Source: Megascapheus bottae (Eukaryota > Chordata > Mammalia > Rodentia > Geomyidae). Taken from it: 64,000 nt of DNA. The DNA lies in assembly GCA_024803745.1 (NCBI GenBank), contig JANJXV010000043.1, forward strand, positions 2,439,501 to 2,503,500, read 5' to 3'. How positions within the stretch are numbered: position 1 is the stretch's first letter; every line of letters starts with the position of its first letter. The position numbers were made by a program, and so were the translations under genes. Shown piece after piece: positions 13,601 through 25,119 of this stretch. The notes beneath the pieces are model-generated. The model did no database searches, was not told the DNA's origin, and saw only the letters and a list, made by a program, of their open reading frames with translations.

Positions 13601-16600
13601 TCACCCTCACCCTAACCCTGACTCTAAACATAACTCTCACCCTATACCTCACCCTCACCGAAACCTAACCCTAAAAGTAACCCTAATCCTAAAAATAACC
13701 CTCACCCTAAACCTAATCCTCACCCTAACACTAATCCTCAACATTACCCTATCCCTAACCCTAACCCTAAACCTCAACCTTACCCTCAAGCTCACTGTCA
13801 CCGCAACCCTAACACTTACCTTCACCCTAACACAAACCCTCAACCTAGCCCTAAATCTAACCCTAACCTTAAACCTCACTCTAAACCTCACCCTAAACCT
13901 AACCATCATCCTAACCTTCACACTAACCCTAAACCTCACCCTAACCCTAACCCTCAACCTAACCCTCACCCAAACCCTAAACCTAACCCTAAATCTAACC
14001 CTCGCCCTAACCCCCACCCTATCCCTACCCTAACCCTAAAACTAATCCTAACCCTAACCCTCACCGTAGCCCTCACCCTAATCCTAACCCTAACTCTAAC
14101 CCTAACCTTAACCCTGACCCACACCCTCACACTAATCCTAAGCCTTTCCCTAACCCTAACCCTAAACATAACCCAAAAAATAACTCTAATCCTAACCCTC
14201 ACCGTACCCCTCACCCTAACCCTAACCCTAACTCTAACCCTAACCCTAACCCTCACGCTAAACCTAAGCCTTTCCCTAACCCTAAAACTAACCCTCACCC
14301 TCACACTTACTCTAACCCTAGCCCTAACCCTAATCCAAACCCTAAACCTATCCCTAGTGTTAACCCTAACATAACCCTAACCTTAACTGTAATCTTAACC
14401 CTAACTCTAAACTTAGTCCTAGCCCTAACCCTAACCATAAACCTAAACCCAACCCAAAACCTAACGCTAACACTAGCCTTAACCCAAACCCTAAACCTAA
14501 ACCTAACCCTCACCCTGACCATTATCCTAACCCTAACCCTAACCTTCACCCTAACCTAATCCTAACCCTAACCCTATCCCAAACCCTAACCCTAACTCTA
14601 ACCGTAACCCTAACCTCATCCGCACCCTAACCCTAAACCTAACTCTAACCTAACCCTAACCCTCACCCTCACCCTCACCCTAAACTTAAGTCTTTCCCTA
14701 ACCTAAAACTAACCCTCACCCTCACACTAACCCTAACCCTACCCCAACCCTAATCAAAACCCTAAAACTAGACCTAGCCCTAACCCTATACATAACCCTA
14801 ACCTTAGCCCTAATCTTAACCATAACCCTAACCATAGTCCTAGCCCTAACCCTAACCATAAACTTAAACCCAACCCAAAACCTAACGCTAACACTAGCCT
14901 TAACCCTAACCCTAACCATAACCCTAACCCTAAGTGTCCCTAACCCGAACCCTAACCCTAACCATGACCCTTACCCTAACTCTCACCCTACCCCTCACCC
15001 TAACCCTAACCCTCAACTTCATCCTCACCCTCATTGTCACCTTCACCCTAACCTTAACTCTACCTTAACCCTAGCACTAACACTAACCCAAACCCTAACC
15101 CTAACCCTAAACTTCACACTAACTCTCACCCTAAACCTCACCCTCACCCTAACCCCAACCTTCACCCTCATCCTCGTTCTCAACCTAACCCTCACCCTCA
15201 CCCTGACACTAACCCTAACCCTAACCCTCACACTAACCATAACCCTAACCCAATCCTCACCCTCACCCTCACCCTAACACTAACTTTCACACTCAACCTA
15301 ACCCTAACCCTAAACCTAACCCTAACCAAACCCTAAACCTAACCCTAATCGTACCCCTAACCTTCACCGAAATCCATACCCTAACTCTACCCCAAACCCT
15401 CACCCTAACCCACACCCTAACCCTAAAATTTATCCTCACCCTAACCCTCACCCTCACCCTAACCTAACATTAAACCTAAACCTAACCATAACCTTAACCC
15501 TAACCCTCACCCTCACCATTACCCTATCCCTAACCCTAACCTTCATCCTAAACATAACCGTAACCCTAATCCTATCCCAAACCCTAAACCTAACCCTAAC
15601 CGTAATCATTACCTCACCCTCACCATAACCCTACACCTAACCCAAACTCTTACCATAACCCTAACCCTAACCCTAACCCTAACCCTAACCTTCACCCTCA
15701 CCCTAACCCTAACCCTAACCCTAACCCTCACTGTAACCATAACCCTAACCCTCACCCTCACCCTAAATCTAACCCTCACCCTCACCTTAACCCTAACCCT
15801 ACCCTCTCCTCACTCCCACCCTAAACCTAACCCTAAATCTAACCCTCACACTAACCCTCACCCTCAACCTAACCCTAAACCTAACCCTCAGCCTAACCCT
15901 CCACCTCACCCTCACACTAACCCTAACTATAATCCTAACCCAAACCCTAAACTTAACTCTAACACAAACAGTAACCCAAAACAAAACCCTAACCCTAACC
16001 ATAACCCTAACCCTAGCCCTCACCCTCACTCTAAGCCTAAGTGAGACCCTCTCCTCACTCCCATACTAACCCTAACCCTAAACCTTACCCTAACCCTCAC
16101 ATTAACCCTCACCCTCAACCTAACCCTAACCCTAACCCTAACCCTTAACCTAACCCTCAGCCTAACCCTCAACCTCACCTTCACCCTAACCCTAAGTATA
16201 AACCTAACCCAAACCCTAACACTAACCCTAAACCTCACCATAACTCTATAGACACACTTACACGCACACTCACCCTAACTCTAATTCTAACCGCAACTCA
16301 AACCTTCACGCTAACCCTAAACCTAAGCCTAAAAGTACGCAAACCCTAACCCTAACCCTAAACCTACCCGTAACCCTCCCCCTCATCCTCACCCTAACCC
16401 TAAATCTCACTCTCACCCTAACCCTAACACTAACCCTAAACGTATCCCTCACACTCAGGCTAACCCTCACCCTAACCCTCACCCAAACCTAACCCTAACC
16501 CTCAACCTAACCCTCACACTATCCCTAACCCCAACCATAGCCCTAAAACTAAACCTCACTCTAACCCACAACCTAACCCTAAACATCACCCTAACCCTTA

Positions 16601-18185
16601 CCCTAACACTCACCCTCACTCTAACCCTAAACCTAACACTCAACCTAACCCCCACCCTAAACCTCACTCTAACCCTAACAGTCACATTCACCCTAACCCT
16701 CACCCTTACCCTACCCCTAACCCGAACCCAAACCCGAACCTGAACCCTAGCACTAACAGGAAACCTAAACCTCACCCTCACCCTCACTCTAAACCAAACC
16801 ATAAACCTAATCGTAACTACAACCCTAACCCTCATCCTAACCCTAAAACTAACCCTAACGCTAACCTTCACCCTAATGCTCACCCTCAACCTAACCCTAA
16901 CCCTAACCCTAAACATAAACTTAATCCTGACCATAACCCTCACCCTAAACTAACCCTCACCCTAACCCTAACCCTAACACTAACCTTCACCCTAAACCTC
17001 ACCCTAAAACTAACAATCACACTAACCCTAACCCTAACCCTCCCCTAATGCTAACTTTCACCCTAACACTAACTCTAACCCTAACACTCATCGTAACCCT
17101 AACTCTCACACTAACCATAACCCTCACCCTCACCCTAATATTTAACCTAAACCTAACCCACCCCTAAAGCTCACCCTAACCCTCACCCTCACCCTCACCC
17201 TAACCCTAACCCTAACCCTAAACCTCACCCTAACCCTAACCCAAACCTCACCCTCACCATCACCTTCACCCTAACCTAACCCTAACCCTAACCCTAACCC
17301 TAAACCTAACACTAACCCAAACCATAACTGTAACCCTAACCCTAACCCTAACTCATACCTTAACCATAACCCTAATCAAAACCCTAACCCTAACCCTGAC
17401 CCTAAACCTAGCCTTCACCGTAACCCTCATCCTACCCCTAACGATAACCCTAAAACTAACCCTAACCCTATGCTCACCCTAGCCCTCACCCTAACCCTAA
17501 ACCTAACACTAAACCTAATCCAAACCATAAACCTAGCACTCGGCCTAACCCTATACATAACCCTAACCTTAACCCTAATCCTCACTCTAACCCTCATCAT
17601 AGACCTAGCCCCAACCCTAACCATAAACCCAAAGGTAACACTAAACCTAACGCTAACACTAAAGTTAACCCTAACACTAACGCTAACTCTACGTGTTCAT
17701 AAACTTAACCCTAACCCTAACTATGACTCTAACCATACTCCTCACCCTACCCCTCACCCTAACCCTAACCCTAACCGTTACCTAACCCTCACCATCACCC
17801 TAACACTAACCCTAAGACTAACCCTCAATCTAACCCCAACCCTCACCCTAATCCTAACCCTAACGTTAAAAATAACACCTAACTCGTGACCCTAACCCTA
17901 ACCCCATAAATAACACATAACCCCTAACCCTAAACCTAACCCTAATCCTAACCATAACGCTAAACCTAGTCCTACCCCTAAACCTATCAGTAAACCTAAC
18001 CTTAACTCTAAACCTAACCCTCACCCTAAACCTAACCCTAAACCTCACCCTAACCCTAAATATAACCCTAACAAAAACCATAACTCTAACCCAAATCCTA
18101 ACCCTAAATGTAACCCTCAACATCAACCTCACCGTACCCCTAACCCTAACCTTAACCCTCACCCTAACCCTAACCCTAACCCTAT

Positions 18186-18594
18186 CCCTAGCTATAAAAA
18201 TAATCCCTAACTCCTAACCCTAACCCTAACCTTAACCCTAAGGGTCCCTAACCCTAACCCTAATCCTAACCCTAACCCTAATCCTACTCCTAGCCCTAAA
18301 CCTAAACCTAAACCTAACCCAAAAACTGACCCTAAAGCTAACGCTAATATTAACCATAACCCTAGCTGTAACTGTAACCCTAATCATAACCCTAACCCTA
18401 ACCCTCACCATTAGCCTCACCCTCACACTAACCCTAACCCTAACGCTAACCCTAACCCTAATCCTTACCCTAAGCTTAAGCCTAACCCTAACCCTAACCC
18501 TAACCCAAACCCTAACCCTAACCCTAACTCTCACCCTAACCATAACTCTCGCCCTCACCCTAACTGTAACCCTAATCCTAACCGTAAGGGTCCC
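18186..18594 (+). repeat. Paired AAGGGTCCC markers in telomeric array
   Basis: AAAAATAATCCC near 18196 is followed by AAGGGTCCC at 18240-18248 and again at 18586-18594. This gives a local spacing of 346 bases between two copies of the same marker. Confidence 0.55.
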
Positions 18595-19200
18595 TAACCC
18601 TAACGCTAATCCTAACCCTAACGGTAACCATAGTCCTAACCCTAAACCTAACCCTAATCCTAACCCTAACCCTCACCCTAACCCTAACCCTAACCATAAC
18701 CCTCCACCTAACCGTAACCATAACTCTAATCCTAACCGTAACCATAACCCTAACCCTAAGCCTAACCCTAACTTTAACCCTCACCCTCACCCTCAATCTA
18801 CTCCTAACCCTAACACTCACTCTAACCCTAACCCTAACCCTCACCCTCACCCTCACACTAACCCTAACCGTAACCCTAACCCTAACACTCACCCTAATCC
18901 TCACCCTCACACTAACCCTAATCCTAAACTTAACCCTAACCATAGACCTAAACTAACCCTCACCCTAACCCTCACCCTATATCTAACACTAACCCTATCC
19001 ATAAACCTAACCATAACCCTAACCCTCAACTTAAACATAACCCTAACCGTAAACTTAACCTTCACTCTATACTTGACCCTAAACCTAACCCTAAACCTAA
19101 CCATAAACCAAACACTAACCCTTATCATAACCCTAACCGTAAACCCAACCCTAACCCTGACCGCAACCCTCACACTAACCCTGAACTTAACCCTAACCCT

Positions 19201-19345
19201 AAGGGTCCCTAAACCTATCCCTAATCCTAACCCTAACCCTAACCCTAGTCTTAGCCTTAAACCTAACTATAAACCTAAACCCAACCCTAAACCTAACGCT
19301 AACCCTAACCTGAACCCTAACAGTAACCCTCACCCTAAGTGTCCC
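19201..19345 (+). repeat. Last higher-order marker module before the LTR
   Basis: AAGGGTCCC (19201-19209), CCTAGTCTTAGCC near 19244 and AAGTGTCCC (19337-19345). The module is still recognisable about 540 bases from the provirus, so the array does not change composition at the junction. Confidence 0.65.
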
Positions 19346-19881
19346 TAACCATAACCCTAACTGTAACCCTCACTTCAGGCTACCCCTCGCCCTAACCCTC
19401 AACCTGACCCTACCCTAACCCTCAATCTAATCCTCACCCTAATACTAACCCTAACCCTAACGCTCACCCTAATCCTCAACCTAACCCTCACCCTAAACCT
19501 AAACCTAAATCTAAACCTACCCCTCCCCCTTACCCTCACCCTAACCCTAATCCTAACTCTAACCCTAAGCCTAACCCAAACCCTAAGCCTAACCCTCACC
19601 CTAACCCTAACCAGTACCCTAACCCTCACCTAACCCTCACCCTAACCCTCATGCTACCCCTAAACCTAACCCCCACTCTAACCCTCATCCTGACCCTCAA
19701 CCTAACTCTAACACTAACCCTAACCATAATCTAAACTCTAACCCTAACACTAACCCTAAACGAAACACTAACACTAACCCTTACTCTCACACTCACCCTC
19801 ACCCTAACCTTAACCCTAACATTAACCCTAACCCTAAACCAAACCCTAACCGTAACCCTAAACTTAAACCTAATCCTAACC

Positions 19882-20192
19882 TGCCGGGGCCAACCGGCAG
19901 CAAACCAGGGTTCGCAGATTGGGGTTCCTGAAATAGGGGGCAAGGACTAGGAAGAAATAGAAGAGAGACAGACATACCGGGTCCGGGATGTCCACAGTCC
20001 CGGTAAAGACTGCCGCGTTTATTTTTCACTCCCGCTTCTTCCCTCCTCCAGACCCAGGGATCCTCCAGGTGTTACATTCATATGGTAAATCTCAGGTCAT
20101 TTACATAGAATAGGGCCAGAAAACAATAAGGCAATAAAGCCATTGTATGATGCAAGTCAAGGTACAGTTTGATTCCACTCTGGCTCCCAACA
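19882..20192 (-). repeat. 3' LTR of provirus A
   Basis: 311 bp, TG...CA, matching 28359-28669 with 7 differences. The AATAAA signal on the minus strand is at 20018-20023. Its outer edge touches the telomeric array directly, and transcription from it would run leftward into the array. Confidence 0.95.
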
Positions 20193-20207
20193 TATCCCCC
20201 ATTTTTT
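20193..20207 (-). other. Polypurine tract of provirus A
   Basis: On the minus strand an A-rich then G-rich tract (AAAAAATGGGGGATA) abuts the 3' LTR. This is the usual position of the plus-strand DNA primer in retroviruses. Confidence 0.8.
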
Positions 20208-22939
20208 ATTTTAAAAGAAACACAAGTGCAATTTTTACTCTTTTCTATACCCCTAATTTATCCTGTCACATTTTCCAAAAATGAGTTTGGTCCCTTGGTC
20301 TAACGGGGATTGATGGGCGGAGATTCAACTTCTGTGACTTCTTCAAGCTGACTCAGGGGTGTTGTCTCTGTGCTTGACCAGGGACCTTAAGAAGCCTAGC
20401 CTGTTTTATCAAGGGGTTGCAAGGATTAGATATTAGGAACAATAATTTACTCCAAACTAGAGATCATATTTGACATTTAACAACTGCACAAACCATCTTT
20501 GGCTACAATAGTGTAGCTTACATAGCACCCATTTGCACCCATAGCACCCTATCACAGAAGATTGACAAGTTCCTGCCCAGTTATGAAAGGCACGGGCATT
20601 AGTAAGGCATGCTTACAAACTATTCTATGACCTCCCGGTTCTGATTAATTTGATTGGCCAAGCACAAGTCACTAAGATCTGACACCATCTCTGCCATCCA
20701 AGCAGAGGCTTTCGTGTCCCAGTAGTGTCTCTCCACACAGGGATAAACATGCCATTGGCATTTCACTTTGTTGGTTGCTGTACTTGAACTCGGGGCCTGG
20801 GCAGTGTCTCTCAGCTCTCCAGCTCAAGGCTAGCACCCTACCACTATGAGTCCTGAGCTTGGTGCTTGAGTGCTTCCCCCCAGCTTTTCAGCTCAGAGCT
20901 AGCACTCTGCCACTTCAAGCTCCAAAGCAACTCTGTCCCAGCATTCTGCTGGCAGATTAGACACCACAGTCTCACAGGGACTTTGCTTTGCCCGGGCAGT
21001 CTCAAAGCTGCGGCTTTCAGATCAATGAGTCCTACAAAAGGCCACGTTACTCCAATTAAAGCAACAAGGTGGTCAACACAGAAATAGTCTCTAAGCATGA
21101 GCTTACCTAGGACCTGGTAAAAGCCAAAGTTAAATCTGAATAAGGATTGCTGTCCTTCTCCATGGGCTAGCTGGAAGTTGCTATAAGGTAACTTACAAGA
21201 GCAAGCTGAAATAGCAATTAAGCAATTACTTTGGTAGTCCTAATTTTCCTTTTTTCTCTTTCTTTAAACATTTAAGACAACTTCACTTTCAAATATTGTT
21301 TAGAAACCCATTTCCAATGTTCTTAATAACTTTTACTGATACTGGCTTAAACAATTAACACCTTAGCCTTTATTTGCAATTGAAAAACCTTTAAGGGCAC
21401 AAATAACTCCTTCTGCCTTCAGGCCCCCTAAGGCCCAAGGCACTCCTCTTGCCTTTTAGAAAAAAGGGCTCTTTTGCAGTTTAGATTACTGTCTAGAACT
21501 CCAACAACAGTTTAAACTCAAATAACAGTTTTTCCCTAATTCAAGAACTATAGACATCAGTGCACCAAAAGTCTAAGTCTGGACTTAGTTTCCTCTCCTT
21601 TTTAAAATACACCCAATAGCATGGAGATAAACCTTTAAACATTCCTTTAAAATACTAATCACATTATCCACATTTTACCATCAGATTTCTAGTGTCATTT
21701 TGCAAGAAAGGACAGGCAAAGTTTCTGAAGTTAATGAACAATTTTACATTTGAATCTCTAATACATGTTTCCAAACTTTAACTTAAAGTAATAAATCCCA
21801 AATTCCCTAACACCTCTGTGCTGAACAGGATACAATGTTTACAATGTAAACAGCTGTATGCCCTGCAAAAAATGCAGATTTCAGGATCTAGAAAAATATT
21901 TACCAGTTTTTCTTTAAGACAACACAATATTTCTTTGAGACATTGTAAAACATTCAAACCTAATATTTTTCTTGAAGTTTTAAGCTTAGATTTACCCAAT
22001 TGTCTTTGTGTTTAAGTATAAATTTATCCAGTGTTTTATACAGCATGCTGACAATTTAACCTTGAACATGTTCACTCACTCATTCACACACAGTCATACT
22101 CAAAGATCATAAAGCGTGCAAAATTAATATCGGCAGTTCAATTTCCGGAAGTTTGTGTCAGGAGAGTTTTGCCAATTTTACTCTTACAGGTGAGAACCAG
22201 GTTCAAAACAAAACTTTTTGCAAGGCAACTTAGCTGGAATTTATTTCTTCCAGGGCTTGTTACAACTGCAGACATGGGGGAGCGGCCATGCTAGGCCCAC
22301 AAATGTTCAAATAAATAACAAGGATGTGTGCTTGAGTACACACAGAAAAACCATAAGGATCCATACTTAGAAATGGTACCAATTTTAAAGACAAAACTGG
22401 ACAAGGAAAAATATGTAACACGAACAAGACAGAGAAACGGAGCCTTTTAAATAATCAGACACTGACATATAACAAGAAAATTGGACTCAATCAGATACAC
22501 TTAACACAAAAAACATGAGCTCAAATGAATGTTTTCACCAAACAGTTATTTTTAGATTTAGACATGTCTTGCTGGTGGGACTCTCAGGTATGCCTTGTTA
22601 CCGACAAGAAACTCAGAAGGGGAGGGGGGTGAAGGCGCCCCTTGACCACCCAGGCCTCTGTCTTAGGCCCACAGTGCACCTTTTCAAACAAACAAACAAA
22701 AATAAAATAAAATAAAACGCAGACATACAGGGGGGTCGGCCGACTTCTACTTACCTCTGGAGGCCTTTGCTTTTCACCTGGGCATCTTTTACAAAAAAGG
22801 TTATTAGAGAAGAGGGATGGTAAAGACAAAATAACGTCACATATTAAATTGTGTATTGTCAATGAATATGTTAAAAGGTCCCTACATAATAGTAAAAGGA
22901 GGAGAAACACAGCTCATATGAATGTGTGGAACAAGTGGA
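20208..22939 (-). other. Non-coding env-replacement region of provirus A
   Basis: About 2.7 kb between the env remnant and the polypurine tract. It holds no open frame over about 110 codons and no env transmembrane or fusion motif I can recognise. It contains SINE fragments (20785-20920), a simple A-rich stretch (22688-22717) and a possible splice donor on the minus strand near 22750. An env-deleted layout is common in IAP-like elements. Confidence 0.6.
20785..20920 (-). repeat. Two SINE fragments (ID-like dimer, right half) inside provirus A
   Basis: On the + strand CTTGAACTCGGGGCCTGGGC...GCTCAAGGCTAGCACCCTACC, then a second shorter copy ending AGCACTCTGCCACTTCAAG. Both read as the reverse complement of the right half of the dimeric SINE seen throughout the window. 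Confidence 0.65.
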
Positions 22940-23131
22940 TCAGTAGCAGTCCCAATTGACATGCACAAATAACTCAGGTCCTTCCCACGTCGCAGGATGC
23001 ATCACTGGAGGGTTGGGGGTGTAGGCCCAGTGAGTCACTGCTTGGATGGCCACTGCCACTCTCCACAATCCGAACGCAGCGTTCAGGCAGCCAGCGGGCA
23101 TCATTTTCTCCTTGTGAAAAAACACATACAT
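22940..23131 (-). pseudogene. env: env N-terminal remnant of provirus A
   Basis: A 63-codon frame overlaps the integrase C-terminal domain in a different frame, as env does in betaretroviruses. Its end (THWAYTPNPP, then HPATWEGPELFVHVN) looks like the N-terminal surface-protein region of ERVK-type env. It stops at 22940, and nothing env-like follows. A chance overlapping frame is possible, but position and composition both fit env. There is no receptor-binding domain, fusion peptide or membrane anchor. Confidence 0.5.
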
Positions 23132-23237
23132 GCCCTCGACCCCAGGTTAGAACAGGATCGGGTCCATGCCAAGCACCAGTTAGGGGATCCTTCCACTTTA
23201 CTAAGGCAAAAGCACACTGCTCTCTTTTTTCCCATAA
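22974..23237 (-). pseudogene. pol: Integrase C-terminal DNA-binding domain, cut off by a stop
   Basis: Directly after the TGA at 23238-23240 the same frame continues for 87 codons. It carries the Trp/Pro-rich SH3-like segment typical of betaretroviral integrase ends (KWKDPLTGAWHGPDPV, then RWLPERCVRIV). It ends at TGA 22974-22976. The single in-frame stop separates it from the catalytic core. Confidence 0.75.
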
Positions 23238-24029
23238 TCACTGAGCAACAGATAAATTATTTGAATCCAAATTCAAAAAATTTAAAACAAATAAAGCATG
23301 ATTAAGTATATTCACAGGGGTACCGGGATACAACTCTCCTTTCTGTATTTTAGCAATTTGATGTTTTAATAATCCATTAGCTCTCTCCACGATGCCTTGA
23401 CCTTGAGGATTGTAAGGAATGCCTGTAATATGAGTGATATTATAGGAATGGCAGAAGGATTCAAATGCTCGGCCTGCATAGCCAGGGCCATTATCTGTTT
23501 TTATTTGCGAGGGAATCCCCATCATAGCAAAGCATCGAATGCAGTGAGAGATACAATGTTTAGTGGCTTCCCCAGCAAGGGGGGTGGCCAAGATAAAATT
23601 AGAATAAGTATCTACAGTAACATGAACATATTTTAATCGGCCGATTGATGGAACATGTGTGACATCCATCTGCCAAATGTGATTAGAAAGCAGTCCTCGT
23701 GGATTTATACCTAAATGGGGGGCTGGTGAAAAAGGGACACAGTTGGAGCAAGTCTTAACTATTTGTCGTGCTGCTTCTCTAGATAATTTAAACTGTCGTC
23801 GCAAGGCTCGACTGTTTTGATGGTGGATGTCATGTGACTGCTTAGCAAGTTCAACCTGAGTTAAGTAAACTCTGGTGGTGGAGTCAGTAACTGCATTGCC
23901 CTCACTTAAAGGGCCAGGAAGATTAGGGTGAGCTCGAACAAAGCCAAAAAAAACAAGGGTGGTTGCGAGAACAAAGCAAAGTTTGTACTTGGCGAAATTG
24001 AGTCTGGATATTGGAGTTAGTAGTTCCAA
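23238..24029 (-). pseudogene. pol: Integrase zinc-binding and catalytic core domains
   Basis: The open frame encodes most of an integrase, the enzyme that joins viral DNA to host DNA. The HHCC zinc-binding domain is visible (HDIHH ... CSNC). The catalytic core keeps all three acidic residues: D in QMDVTHV, D in KTDNGPGYAG and E in GQGIVERAN. About the first 30 residues (ELLTPISRL...) belong to the RNase H/integrase linker read out of frame. The expected linker (HPNLPGPLSEGNAV) begins near residue 34, so a frameshift separates RNase H from integrase around 23940-24029. The frame ends prematurely at TGA 23238-23240, before the C-terminal domain. The active-site triad is intact, but the protein is not made as one piece. 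Confidence 0.85.
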
Positions 24030-24510
24030 TAAAGGGAACAGTTTCTATGACTTGAAGAGCACGAATTACATATTGACTGTCTGAGTATAAGTTAAAGGGC
24101 TCGTCTTGTAACAGGTTGAGTGCTTGTAAAACAGCCTCTAATTCCAACTCTTGGGCGGAGGAAAAACCCGTAACACAAGATTGAGTTTTCCCATTAATGG
24201 TCAAAGCAGCCGTTCCATTAGAGGATCCATCTGTAAATACCAAAGCAGCAGAAGATAAAGGCGAGGCCTGTACTATGGAAGGAAATAGAAACGTATGACA
24301 CGCAGCAAATTGGAGAAGTTTGTTAGACGGGTAGTGATGCAAAATTTTTCCTGTATAATTGGCCCAAGCAATAGCCCAAGGATCGCAATGGGCGAATAGC
24401 CAATCTTGTTGTTGTAGATTATATGGCACACAGATAAAATGAGGTTCCTGACTTAAATATTTACGGGAATCCACTCGGCACATATGTATCAGATTAGCTA
24501 CCAATTCGTA
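23923..24510 (-). pseudogene. pol: RT connection and RNase H domain
   Basis: Same frame as the RT piece upstream, separated from it by a TAG at 24511-24513. RNase H normally degrades the RNA of RNA-DNA hybrids during reverse transcription. The first catalytic Asp is in FTDGSSNGTAAL, the Glu is in ELELEAVLQAL and the next Asp is in LYSDSQYVIRAL. After about residue 155 the frame slips, and the last about 35 residues are not homologous. The final catalytic Asp region is replaced by the frameshift. Confidence 0.8.
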
Positions 24511-25119
24511 CTAGGGGGTCAGCACTTTGCCGGGTGCTGATGGTAGATAAAGCCATAAAAGTGGGCCATCCTGCCACAATACAGCAGTTGGGGAGTGAGA
24601 AGTAGCTAAAATGTAAACTCCCCATGGTTTAAAATAGTCACAATAGGTCACTTGTTGCTGGGAAATTGCCTTTTCTACAATTTGGATCGCCCTCCTGGCA
24701 TCAGGATTTAATTCGCGCAAGGATGTAGGGTTGGTATCTCCTTTTAAGAGATCAAAGAGGGCTTTTAACTCTCCTGTGGAGAGCTTTAGATAAGGCCAAA
24801 GCCAATTTATATCTCCTAAGAACTGCTGAAAATCATGAAGAGTTCTTATGTGTGAAGTTTTTAATTGTATTTTTTGGCTTTTAAAATAGTGTGGGCCTAA
24901 TAAATGGCCTAGATACGTAAAAGGGGGATGTTCCTGAACCTTTTCAGCTGCTATTATAAGGCCAAAGAGGCTCAGATCTTGCTTTAGTTGTCCAAAGGCT
25001 TGTCGTACGACGATAGGGTCAGAACAAGCCAACAAGATGTCATCCATATAATGAACAATATAAACAGAAGAAAAATTTTCACGAGTGGAAGAAATGGCTC
25101 TAGCTACAAACTTTGACAT
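24511..25119 (-). pseudogene. pol: Reverse transcriptase palm/thumb fragment with YMDD
   Basis: The RT active-site motif is present (VHYMDDILLA, near residue 24), followed by thumb sequence (FTYLGHLLGPHYF, FQQFLGDINWLWPYL). The frame differs from the preceding protease-RT piece. The two overlap at 25104-25119, where the upstream frame ends just after [13 protein letters not shown], pointing to loss of one base near 25113. The piece ends at an in-frame TAG (24511-24513), and the connection domain continues in the same frame beyond it. Confidence 0.85.

Larger units (their letters stand above)
1..19881 (+). repeat. Degenerate telomere-like (CCCTAA)n array, about 19.9 kb
   Basis: Almost every hexamer is CCCTAA or a one-base variant (CCCTCA, ACCTAA, CCCTTA, CCATAA, CACTAA). 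Occasional 5- or 7-base units shift the phase. The C-rich strand is always +, with no orientation switch, as expected at a left chromosome end. Short perfect runs occur (for example near 164-216 and 950-985), but I see no gradient toward perfect repeats at the left edge. This is therefore degenerate subtelomeric or interstitial telomeric DNA rather than the active telomere tip. All open frames inside it encode dipeptide-like repeats (RV, TL, NP) produced by the hexamer and are not genes. The array ends abruptly at a retroviral LTR. Confidence 0.95.

Noticed and set aside
302..19629. Dozens of long open frames encoding RVRVRV, TLTLTL or NPNPNP proteins
   Set aside because: They are the six-frame reading of degenerate CCCTAA hexamers, which rarely contain in-phase stops. 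There is no codon structure, start context or domain.
1..19881. CRISPR-like or satellite array
   Set aside because: There are no fixed repeats with unique spacers. The unit is a 6-base telomeric hexamer with variants.
20844..21098. Paired open frames on both strands near 20.9-21.1 kb
   Set aside because: They overlap SINE fragments within the provirus and have no retroviral or cellular homology I recognise.
22584..22910. 108-codon minus frame with hydrophobic start, possible env piece
   Set aside because: No env motif, and not in a frame contiguous with the env remnant. The composition looks like T-rich non-coding DNA.
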